Origin: Collinsella sp. AF08-23
GTDB lineage: Bacteria > Actinomycetota > Coriobacteriia > Coriobacteriales > Coriobacteriaceae
Assembly (NCBI RefSeq): GCF_003479805.1
Contig: NZ_QUHV01000002.1
Location: 62,001-126,000, forward strand
Direction of reading: 5' to 3'
Length of the DNA stretch: 64,000 nt
Under the pieces are notes generated by a model. The model had not been told where the DNA came from and searched no databases. It worked only from the letters and a program-made list of their open reading frames with translations. How positions within the stretch are numbered: the first letter of the stretch is position 1; every line of letters starts with the position of its first letter. The position numbers and the translations under genes are program-made. Shown here in pieces: positions 25,958-33,851 of this stretch.

Positions 25958-27889
25958 TTAATCTTCAGACCCGGTATCGCCGCCGGACTGCTGAGCTTGG
26001 GTGGTCAGCGTGATACTGGAGCCCTTATCGAGCGAGCCGGAGGCGGACTGGGCGGTCACCACGCCGTCTTGCGGGCCGTTCACGGTCACCACAAAGCCAA
26101 GAGCCTTAAGGTCCTTGATGGCAGTTGAGGCGTACTCGCCCACATAGTAGGGGGCGTTGACCTTCTCGGTGGGCTGGGGGCCCTTGGAGAGAACGACCGT
26201 GATGGTGGTGCCGGGGGCAACGTTGCCACCGGGGTTGAAGCTAACCACAAGCCCTTTGCTCACGGAGTCGCTGTACTCGGAGGTGAAGTTGTAGCTCAGC
26301 CCCGCCTCATCGAGCGCTGCCTTGGCGTCGTACTCGTTGTAGCCGGTGATGCTCGGGACCTCAACGGTGTCGGGACCGGTGGAGACCCAGATCTCGATCG
26401 TGGAGCCCTCGTCGACCATCTCGCCGGTGTTCGTGCCCTGCTTGAAGACCTTGCCCTTGTCGGCGTCGTTGGCCTCCTCGTGTACCTGGCATTTGAGGTT
26501 GAGCGCCTTGAGCGCCGCCTCGGCCTCCTCGCGCGTCATGTCGGTAAGGTTGGGAACCTCAACCTGCGTGACGGGCTCGGGGCCCTTGGAGAGCGTCAGT
26601 TTGACCGTAGAGCCCTCCTTGGCCTCGCGGTTGCCGTCGGGCGTCTGGTCGACCACGTGGTCCTCTTCGATCTCCTCGTCAGTCACCGGATTGCCGTACT
26701 CGACCTTAAAACCAGCCTTCTCGAGCGTCGATTCCGCATCTTCCTTGGTGTAGTTGATCACGTTGGGAACGGTGACCATCTTGCCGCCGCCGAACAGGCT
26801 GGAGGCGAGGAATACGGCGATGCCGATGACGGCGATGGCGCCGACCACGATTGCCGCAATCTTGCCCTTGTTGCTCTTGGACTCCTCGTAGGACGCGCTC
26901 CTGCCACCGTTTTGGGTAGAAACTCGGGGGCTGGCCGAGGTGGCGCCTGCGGCGGGCCTCGCCATTGCCTGCGTGGCATCGTTCATCACGCGCGTCTCGG
27001 TGGCACCCATGCCGTTCATGGGAACGGCGCCCGCGATGACACGCGTGGGCTCGGCCACGTCGACGGCACGACCGGCGGCGTAGGCGTTGAGGACCTCGCG
27101 GAGCTCGTCTGCCGTTTGGAAGCGGGCGGCAGGATCTTTTTCCATGCACTTGAGGATGATGCGCTCAAGTGCCGGGTCTACGCCGGGGTTGATCTGCGAA
27201 GGGGGGACCGGAAGCTCGTTGACCTGCTTGAGCGCAACGGAGATGGCGTCGTCGCCGTCAAAGGGAACGCGGCCGGTAGCGCACTCGTACATCACCACGC
27301 CGAGGGAGTAGATGTCGCTCGTGGGGCCGAGCTCCTGGCCGCGCGTCTGCTCGGGCGAGACGTAGTGGGCCGTGCCCAGCACGTTGTTGTCCTGGGTGAG
27401 GTGGCTGTTCTTGGCGCGGGCGATGCCAAAGTCCATCACCTTGATGTTGCCGTCGGGCAGCACCATGATATTCTGCGGCTTGATGTCGCGGTGGATTATC
27501 TCGTGCTTATGGGCGACGGAGAGTGCCCCGCAGATTTGGGAGCCAATTTGGGCGACCTTCTTGGGGTCAAGGGCGCCATGGCTGCGCACGCCGCTCTTGA
27601 GATCGGTGCCGCGTAGGTACTCCATGACGATGTAGTACGTGTCGCCGTCCTTGCCCCAGTCGTATACGCCCACGATATAGGGGCTCTGCAGTCCGGCCGC
27701 AGCCTGAGCCTCCTGCTTGAAGCGCGCCGCGAACGTGGCATCGCCAGCGTATTGGGGCAGCATGATCTTGACTGCCACCGTGCGGTCGAGCACCTGGTCT
27801 TGTGCGCGATAGACGCTTGCCATGCCTCCGTTGCCTACTTTGTCCTTGAGCAGGTATCTGCCTCCGAGGACGCGCTGTACCTCTGCCAT
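25958..27889 (-). CDS. pknB: PASTA-domain Ser/Thr protein kinase (PknB/StkP type)
   Basis: A 643-residue membrane-spanning Hanks-type kinase. The cytoplasmic kinase domain (about 10-270) has the P-loop VGNGGMASVYRA, Lys41 in VAVK, HRDIKPQN with catalytic Asp135, DFG at 153-155 and the activation-loop Thr in VLGTAHYVSPEQ. A juxtamembrane linker leads to one membrane helix (about 344-366). Outside are four PASTA repeats (about 372-440, 444-510, 513-577 and 580-633), which in homologues bind muropeptides and lipid II. GAGGAG precedes the ATG. It ends an operon with FHA readers, a PP2C phosphatase and an FtsW-PBP fusion, so it probably tunes wall synthesis and division. Confidence 0.97.
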   Translation of the reverse strand: MAEVQRVLGGRYLLKDKVGNGGMASVYRAQDQVLDRTVAVKIMLPQYAGDATFAARFKQEAQAAAGLQSPYIVGVYDWGKDGDTYYIVMEYLRGTDLKSGVRSHGALDPKKVAQIGSQICGALSVAHKHEIIHRDIKPQNIMVLPDGNIKVMDFGIARAKNSHLTQDNNVLGTAHYVSPEQTRGQELGPTSDIYSLGVVMYECATGRVPFDGDDAISVALKQVNELPVPPSQINPGVDPALERIILKCMEKDPAARFQTADELREVLNAYAAGRAVDVAEPTRVIAGAVPMNGMGATETRVMNDATQAMARPAAGATSASPRVSTQNGGRSASYEESKSNKGKIAAIVVGAIAVIGIAVFLASSLFGGGKMVTVPNVINYTKEDAESTLEKAGFKVEYGNPVTDEEIEEDHVVDQTPDGNREAKEGSTVKLTLSKGPEPVTQVEVPNLTDMTREEAEAALKALNLKCQVHEEANDADKGKVFKQGTNTGEMVDEGSTIEIWVSTGPDTVEVPSITGYNEYDAKAALDEAGLSYNFTSEYSDSVSKGLVVSFNPGGNVAPGTTITVVLSKGPQPTEKVNAPYYVGEYASTAIKDLKALGFVVTVNGPQDGVVTAQSASGSLDKGSSITLTTQAQQSGGDTGSED

Positions 27890-27964
27890 CTGTCAAACTC
27901 CTCATCATCCTATCCGCAAAGCGGAAATCGTTACCTCACTTGGGCCCGTGGGTGGGCGAATACG

Positions 27965-30784
27965 TTACGAGCTCTGGGCCGCGAGTGCCGCGCGCAGGAC
28001 TTGTCCCGCAGCGGCTGCGGCGGTCGCCTCGTTCTCGGTGGTCTCCTCTAGGACGAGCGAGATTGCGAGCGTGGGCGTGTCGTATGGCGCGAACCCGATG
28101 AACGTCGAGTTGGGGGTGCTGCTGTTGGTCTCCGCCGTACCGGTCTTACCGGCGACCTTGACGCCGGCGATGCTGGCCGCAGATCCACTGCCGTTTTGGA
28201 CGACATCGAGCATGGCCTGCCTGATCTTGGCAGCGGTGTCGCTACTCACGGCCTGGCCGAGCGAGCGCGTCCGCGTGGTCTTGATGACCGTTCCGTCGGA
28301 TGCGAGCACTTGGCCGACCACATAGGGGTTCATGGCGATGCCGTCGTTGGCGATCGCGGCGGCGATGACGGCATTCTGCATGACCGTGGTTTGCGGGCCG
28401 GGCGTGTGTCCCTGGCCAACCGGCTGGCCGGCGCCTGCCCATGCGAGCTCCCATTCGGTCATCTCCGAGGGATCGGGCATGACGGAGGCGACGGTGGAGA
28501 AGTCGATACCCAGGCTCTGGCCGTACCCAAATGCCGCTGCGGTGGCCACGAGTCGATCTGCCCCTACCTGCTCGGCAACCTGGCCAAAGACCGTGTTGGA
28601 CGAGACGGCGAAGGCTCGGTCGAGCGTGATGTTTCCGTACCCGACTTCATTCACGCTCACAACGTCTGCACCACCGATTTCGAGGCGCCCGGGGCTGTTG
28701 TAGGTGGACTGGAGCGTTGCGACGCCGTTCTCGAGCGCCGCCGCCAGCGTGACCGCCTTGAACGTGGAGCCAGGGGTGTAGAGAGCCTGCGTAGCGCGGT
28801 CGAACATGGAGGTATCGGCACCGCCGCTGGCGTTGGCGGACTCGATGGCCGCCTGGATATCCGTATTGTTGTACGCCGGGGCGCTCGCCCAGGCCAAGAC
28901 GGCGCCCGTGCGGGGGTCGAGCACGACGATGGCTCCCTTGCGCCCGGCGAGTGCCTGCTCAGCGGCGACCTGGATACGCGAGTCTATCGTGAGCTGCACG
29001 GAGTTGCCGGGCTGCGTAATGCCGGCAAGGGAGTTGAGGGCGTTTTGCCAGCTCGAGTAATCCTTGGAGCCGGTAAGCGTCTCGTCTTGCGAAGCCTCGA
29101 CGCCCGAGCTGCCGTACTGCTGCGAGTAATAGCCCACGGCATGGGCGGCAAGGTTGCCGTTGGGGTAGGAGCGCACGTACGTGCCATCTTCCTGCTGGAT
29201 GGATTCGGCAAGCGTGAGCCCGTCGGAGGTAATGATGGAGCCGCGCTTGATGTAGCGCGCCTTGGTGATGGTGTGGTTGTTGCTGGGCATGTTCTGATAC
29301 TCAGACGCCTTGAACACCTGGATATAGGTGATGTTGCCAATGAGCACGGCAAACAGGGCGGTGAACAGCAGTACTGTGCGGGTGAGGCGGTTGGCAAGGG
29401 CCACGCGGCCCAACAGGCCGCTCTCGGGCGTATCGAGGCCCGGGCGACGCACATGGGATCCACGCGCAGTCACGCGATAGCCGGCGGTTGCCAGGTCGGT
29501 GCTCGTGTTGGCAATCTCGGTGGAACGCCCTGTCGCCTCGTCGCCTGCGCGCAGCAGGAGCGCCACAATCACAAAGCTCGCGAGCAGCGAGGAGCCGCCC
29601 TGGCTCATGAAGGGCAGGGTGACGCCCGTGAGCGGGATGAGCTTGGTCACGCCGCCCACGATGGTGAAGGCTTGGAACGAGACGGCCGCGGTGAGGCCGG
29701 CGGCGGAGAACGCGGCGAGGTCGGATTTGGCGCGCGCCGCGGTAGTGAGGCCGCGCACGGCGAAGAGCATGAACAGCAGGAGCACCGCGACGCCGCCGAG
29801 CAGGCCCATCTCCTCGCCGATGGCGGCGAAGATCATATCGGATGCCACGACGGGAATGGTGTCGCCGCCCAGGCCTTTGCCGATTCCCACACCGAACAGG
29901 CCTCCATCGGCGAGCGAGTAGAGCGCCTGCACAATTTGGAAGCCCATGTTCTGGGCGTCTTTGAACGGGTCGAGCCATATGGCTACGCGCACCTGCACAT
30001 GGCTCATGATGTGGTACATACCGAACGCGCCCACGGCCAAGAGCACGAGGCCTATGAGCACGTAGGAGACGCGCCCCGTGGCAACGTAGAGCATGATGAG
30101 GAAGACCGTGTAAAACAGCAGCGCGCTGCCCAGGTCGCGTTCGAATGCCACCACCAGAAGGCAAATGCCCCACACGATGAACAGGGGGTACAGCAAGCGA
30201 ATCCGCGGGAGCTTGATGCCGAGTACGGTGCGGTTGGAGATGGAGAGCAGCTCGCGGTTCTCTGCGAGGTAGCCCGCTAGGAACAGGACGATGAACACCT
30301 TGGCGAACTCACCGGGCTGGAACTGGAAGCTGCCAATCTTTATCCACAGTTTGGAGCCGTAGATTTCGGTACCAATGAGCATGGGCAATACGAGCAGCAC
30401 AATGCCGATGGCACCGAGTGCGTATTTGTAGCGGCTGACGACCTCGAGGTTCTTGACGAGCGCGAGTGTGCCCACCATGAGCGCGACACCCACGAACAGG
30501 AAGACGATCTGACCCATGGCCGCGCTGGGCTCGAGCCTGGTGACGAACGTGATGCCAATGCCCGAGAGTGCGAACACGATGGGTAACAGCGCGGGGTCGG
30601 CGCCCGGGGCGAAGAATCGAACGCCAATATGGGCGGCGGCAAAGGCGGCAAAGAGGCCGAGCGGTACGGCGAGCGTTTGGAACGAGAGCGCGGCGCCCGC
30701 GTTGACCACATAGAGGGCGTAGAGCAGCGTCACGGGGAACGCGGCGGCTATGAGCAGGAGCAATTCGGTCGTGCGGCGACTCAT
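27965..30784 (-). CDS. Fused FtsW/RodA-type glycosyltransferase and class B penicillin-binding transpeptidase
   Basis: One 939-residue frame joins two proteins that are normally separate. Residues about 1-430 are a SEDS protein with about ten membrane helices and FtsW/RodA motifs (FQPGEFAKVFIVLFLAGYLAE, GGGD-like loops, PFMSQGGSSLLASF). After a linker a further membrane segment (about 468-490) starts a class B PBP: transpeptidase motifs are STFK with nucleophile Ser673, SSN in FAVSSNTVFGQ and KTG in VAGKTGTAETN. It would polymerise and cross-link glycan as one polypeptide. The ATG abuts the TAA of the PP2C gene and uses GAGGGAGG. In Mycobacterium rodA and pbpA are adjacent but separate at this locus. 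The frame is continuous with no sign of a sequencing join. Confidence 0.95.
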   Translation of the reverse strand: MSRRTTELLLLIAAAFPVTLLYALYVVNAGAALSFQTLAVPLGLFAAFAAAHIGVRFFAPGADPALLPIVFALSGIGITFVTRLEPSAAMGQIVFLFVGVALMVGTLALVKNLEVVSRYKYALGAIGIVLLVLPMLIGTEIYGSKLWIKIGSFQFQPGEFAKVFIVLFLAGYLAENRELLSISNRTVLGIKLPRIRLLYPLFIVWGICLLVVAFERDLGSALLFYTVFLIMLYVATGRVSYVLIGLVLLAVGAFGMYHIMSHVQVRVAIWLDPFKDAQNMGFQIVQALYSLADGGLFGVGIGKGLGGDTIPVVASDMIFAAIGEEMGLLGGVAVLLLFMLFAVRGLTTAARAKSDLAAFSAAGLTAAVSFQAFTIVGGVTKLIPLTGVTLPFMSQGGSSLLASFVIVALLLRAGDEATGRSTEIANTSTDLATAGYRVTARGSHVRRPGLDTPESGLLGRVALANRLTRTVLLFTALFAVLIGNITYIQVFKASEYQNMPSNNHTITKARYIKRGSIITSDGLTLAESIQQEDGTYVRSYPNGNLAAHAVGYYSQQYGSSGVEASQDETLTGSKDYSSWQNALNSLAGITQPGNSVQLTIDSRIQVAAEQALAGRKGAIVVLDPRTGAVLAWASAPAYNNTDIQAAIESANASGGADTSMFDRATQALYTPGSTFKAVTLAAALENGVATLQSTYNSPGRLEIGGADVVSVNEVGYGNITLDRAFAVSSNTVFGQVAEQVGADRLVATAAAFGYGQSLGIDFSTVASVMPDPSEMTEWELAWAGAGQPVGQGHTPGPQTTVMQNAVIAAAIANDGIAMNPYVVGQVLASDGTVIKTTRTRSLGQAVSSDTAAKIRQAMLDVVQNGSGSAASIAGVKVAGKTGTAETNSSTPNSTFIGFAPYDTPTLAISLVLEETTENEATAAAAAGQVLRAALAAQSS

Positions 30785-32434
30785 TTACGCGGCACCTCCC
30801 TCGGTTGATGTGCTAGTGGGGGCTACAGAATCGGCGGGGTCGCTCGACCCCAAGGCGTCGGCGGGACCGCTTGCGCCGTCCCCTTCGGCACCGTATTGCG
30901 CGTCAAGGCCGATTGCCCGCGCATCGGCGAGGGCCTTGGCTTTGGACTCGTCAATTTGCTCGCGGTAGTTGTCCACGGCGTCCGCAGCGTTCTCAAGGCT
31001 CTTTTGCGGAATGCCCTCGCGCAGGCGATTTTGCGTGTCTTCTGGCAGGTCGCTCAGCTTAATTGAGGTCTCGTCCTCAAGCCAATGGAGCTTGAGTCCC
31101 AAGATTTTGCCGGGGACACCGGTGTAAATGGCGACTGCGTCATCCTTGACGCCCAGATACACCGATTTGGTGATCGAGATAAACGAGACCCCGGCGATGA
31201 TGACGATTGCGAGCAGCAATCCGATGAGCGAGAGGGTCATCACGCGGCGGTGCTTGCGGGCGAGCTCGCGAATACGCCCGTCGTCGGTGATGTCCACCAC
31301 GACGACGGTCACGTTGTCGCCGCCGCCGGCCGCGAGCGCGGCGTCGACGAGGTTGTCGGTGCAGATCTGCGCGGTGGAGCTCTGCTGCGCCACACGTTCG
31401 ATCTCGCCGTCGGGAATCATGCTCGAAAGGCCGTCCGAGCACAGGATGAGCCGGTCGCCCTCCTCGACGTTCAAGGTGAAGTGGTCCGCGTACATGGCGG
31501 GATCGCTACCGAGTGCGCGGGTGATGACCGAGCGATTGGGGTGCACACGAGCCTCGTCGGCGGTAATCTCGCCGGCGTCCACGAGCTCCTCGACATATGA
31601 GTGGTCACGCGTGACGCGGATGAGCGTTCCCTCGTGGAGTAGGTAGGCGCGGGAGTCGCCCACATGCGCGATGGCCAACGTGGTGCCGTCGATGACCGCG
31701 GCGGTTGCCGTGCAGCCCATGCCCGGGCGACCTATGCCGTTCACCGCGGCTTCGATGATGGCGGCGTTGGCGGCTTCGATGGCGGCTCCGAGCTGGGCGG
31801 CGTCGGCTGTTTTGGGGCCGGTTTTGGCAATGGTCTCGACGGCGATGGCGCTCGCCACCTCGCCGGCGGCGTGGCCACCCATACCGTCGCAGACGCAGAA
31901 GAGCGGCGAGGCCACAAGGTAAGAGTCCTCGTTGTGATTGCGCACGCATCCAACATCGGACCTGGCACCCCACATGAGCATAGAAGAGGTCCCGGCGTCA
32001 AAAGTCTCGTCAGTGTTCACGAGATCATCGGTGATGGGCTCGAAGCTCTGCGTCGAGCCCGGGTCGTTCAGCTGTGCCTCGACGGCGGTGATGTCGATCT
32101 CTGCCGTGTCCTCGGGGGAGGTGGGAGCGGTGGGGTCGGGGATCGCCTCGATGGGGGCGGGTGTCTCCGGGGCCGTATCGGTTGCCGGTTCAAATGGGTA
32201 GACAGGTTCGGGCTCTTCTTCGGGCTCCGTGATGGACTCGAAGGATCCGGGCGCGGCGTGGGCGGGAGTCGCGACGGGGGCCGGAGCGGGGGTCACGGGG
32301 ACGGCCGGAGCAGCTGGGGCTGGAGCGGCAGCGGGCATGGCTGGCTCGGCGTGAGCACCCAAGGGCTCGCGGGGGAGCTCTTCGTCAAACACTTCGCCCA
32401 CCCCGCGTGAAGTGTAGTCCCGCTCGTCGGTCAT
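30785..32434 (-). CDS. pstP: PP2C-family Ser/Thr phosphatase with long Pro/Ala N-terminus (PstP type)
   Basis: A 549-residue membrane-anchored PPM phosphatase, expected to dephosphorylate PknB and its targets. The catalytic domain (about 153-390) has SDVGCVRNHNEDSY, CDGMGGHAAGE, GDSRAYLL, LCSDGLSSMI and GGGDNVTVVVV, with all metal-binding aspartates. Unusual is the 150-residue N-terminal extension of Pro/Ala/Glu-rich low complexity; PstP normally starts near the catalytic domain. A single membrane helix (about 400-422) and an extracellular tail with an acidic C-terminus follow. The start codon overlaps fhaB (ATGA), and the stop abuts the FtsW-PBP start. Confidence 0.94.
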   Translation of the reverse strand: MTDERDYTSRGVGEVFDEELPREPLGAHAEPAMPAAAPAPAAPAVPVTPAPAPVATPAHAAPGSFESITEPEEEPEPVYPFEPATDTAPETPAPIEAIPDPTAPTSPEDTAEIDITAVEAQLNDPGSTQSFEPITDDLVNTDETFDAGTSSMLMWGARSDVGCVRNHNEDSYLVASPLFCVCDGMGGHAAGEVASAIAVETIAKTGPKTADAAQLGAAIEAANAAIIEAAVNGIGRPGMGCTATAAVIDGTTLAIAHVGDSRAYLLHEGTLIRVTRDHSYVEELVDAGEITADEARVHPNRSVITRALGSDPAMYADHFTLNVEEGDRLILCSDGLSSMIPDGEIERVAQQSSTAQICTDNLVDAALAAGGGDNVTVVVVDITDDGRIRELARKHRRVMTLSLIGLLLAIVIIAGVSFISITKSVYLGVKDDAVAIYTGVPGKILGLKLHWLEDETSIKLSDLPEDTQNRLREGIPQKSLENAADAVDNYREQIDESKAKALADARAIGLDAQYGAEGDGASGPADALGSSDPADSVAPTSTSTEGGAA

Positions 32435-32844
32435 CGGCGATTCACCTTCATGACCACGTCTCCGATTTGGACCTCATCGCCCTCGCGCAGGGTGGCGGGC
32501 TCCTTGAGCGCGCGTCCATTCACGAGCGTGCCGTTGAGCGAGTTGAGGTCCTCGATCACGAGCGCGGGCCCCTGCAGCGAAAAACGCGCATGGCTCGCCG
32601 AGACAAAGGGCTCGTTCACGCAGATGTCCGAGCTGGGGGAGCGGCCCACGATGACGGGGCCGAGGATGTCCATGTGGATGCCGCGGATGCCGCGCGGGCC
32701 CTTGTCGACGTCGATGGTCCAAATGGCGGAGTCGCGACGCTGGCCGCGCACCAGTCCCACGCCGGTCTTCATGACGGCGAACAGGAAGATGTAGAGCAAC
32801 ACGATGAGGACGATGCGCCCCGCGAACAGGAAGATGTCAATCAC
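32431..32844 (-). CDS. fhaB: FHA-domain protein FhaB (membrane-anchored)
   Basis: A 137-residue protein with an N-terminal membrane helix (about 3-25) and a C-terminal forkhead-associated domain. FHA hallmarks are VIVGRSPSSDI, SASHARFSL and LNSLNGTLVNG, the residues that bind phosphothreonine. In mycobacteria FhaB (FipA) links kinase signalling to FtsZ and FtsQ. It ends with a four-base overlap into the PP2C gene and lies 2 bases after fhaA, so expression is coupled. Confidence 0.94.
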   Translation of the reverse strand: MIDIFLFAGRIVLIVLLYIFLFAVMKTGVGLVRGQRRDSAIWTIDVDKGPRGIRGIHMDILGPVIVGRSPSSDICVNEPFVSASHARFSLQGPALVIEDLNSLNGTLVNGRALKEPATLREGDEVQIGDVVMKVNRR

Positions 32845-32846
32845 GG

Positions 32847-33851
32847 CTAGCCCCTAAACTCGAAGGTGCTGAGGCCAAAGGTCAGCAGGTCGCCGGTGCG
32901 CAGCGGGCAGCGCGAGACACGGCGGTTGTTGACGAGCGTGCCATTGGTGGAGCCAAGGTCCTCGATGGACCAGTCGCTTCCGGTGAAGGCGAGCTGGGCG
33001 TGGCTGCGGCTGACGTTGGGGTCGCGCAGGACCACATCGGCAACGGAGCGCTCGCGGCCCACGGTGGCTCGGGCGCTCGTGATCTCGTACGTGTCGCCGG
33101 TCACCACGTCCACGAGCTGGGCGAGCGGACGGGCGGGCGCGGAAGGACGGGACGGCGCCATGTGCGCCCCAGCTGCCGCTGCGGCAACCCCGGCAGCACC
33201 GGTTGCGGCTGCAGCGCCGCCCAGGCCGGCGATCTGCTCGCGCGTCATGGTTTTGGGAACGGGAATGGGGGCCGCGAGCGGGTCGGGCACAGGCGAGTCG
33301 GCTGCGAACGGGTCGGGTTGCCCCGCGATCCCGGCGGCCGCGGAAGCACCCATCTCGGCGTCGGCGGCGAGCGGTGACAGCGCGGGTTGCGAAACGGGGG
33401 ATGGGGCCGGAGTCCTGGATCCGAACGCATTCGCGCCGCCCTGCTTCCCCCCGTTGAGGAACGCACGCTCCTCTTCATAGAGGCGGGCGAGGGTGGGGGC
33501 GTCCACGTTTTCGGCGAACACGGAGAACTTGCCCGCCTTGAGGGACGGGTCGATCATAAAGCGGACGAGTGGGGAGCCCGAAAAGCGGTAGCGCTTCTTC
33601 TCGGCCTGCGCCTTCACGAATTCGGAAACCTCGCGTGCGAGCTGCGCGTAGTACGGTGCGAGCAGCGGGTCGTCGTCGGCGGAGATGAGGACGGTGTACA
33701 ACGCGGGTGCGGTGTCCACGCCGTTGATCACGAGCGTCTGGTCCTCCATCTCGCGAGCCGCCTGCTTGGCGAGCTTCTTAAAAGAGAACGGAGCTTGCGC
33801 TGCGCCAAAAATGCCGGCAACGCGGTCCTCGAAGATATTCAGGAAGTTCAC
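32847..33851 (-). CDS. fhaA: FHA-domain protein FhaA with DUF3662
   Basis: A 334-residue cytoplasmic protein. Residues 1-125 are the DUF3662 domain found in FhaA (NIFEDRVAGIFGAA, PFSFKKLAKQAAREMED), a Pro/Ala-rich linker follows, and an FHA domain (about 245-332) carries ATVGRERSVADVV, VSRSHAQLAF and GSTNGTLVNNRRV. In mycobacteria FhaA binds the phosphorylated MviN pseudokinase domain to restrain wall synthesis. The start is a GTG whose first four bases overlap the stop of the upstream kinase (GTGA), with GGAAGGTGAT as ribosome-binding site. Confidence 0.94.
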   Translation of the reverse strand: MNFLNIFEDRVAGIFGAAQAPFSFKKLAKQAAREMEDQTLVINGVDTAPALYTVLISADDDPLLAPYYAQLAREVSEFVKAQAEKKRYRFSGSPLVRFMIDPSLKAGKFSVFAENVDAPTLARLYEEERAFLNGGKQGGANAFGSRTPAPSPVSQPALSPLAADAEMGASAAAGIAGQPDPFAADSPVPDPLAAPIPVPKTMTREQIAGLGGAAAATGAAGVAAAAAGAHMAPSRPSAPARPLAQLVDVVTGDTYEITSARATVGRERSVADVVLRDPNVSRSHAQLAFTGSDWSIEDLGSTNGTLVNNRRVSRCPLRTGDLLTFGLSTFEFRG

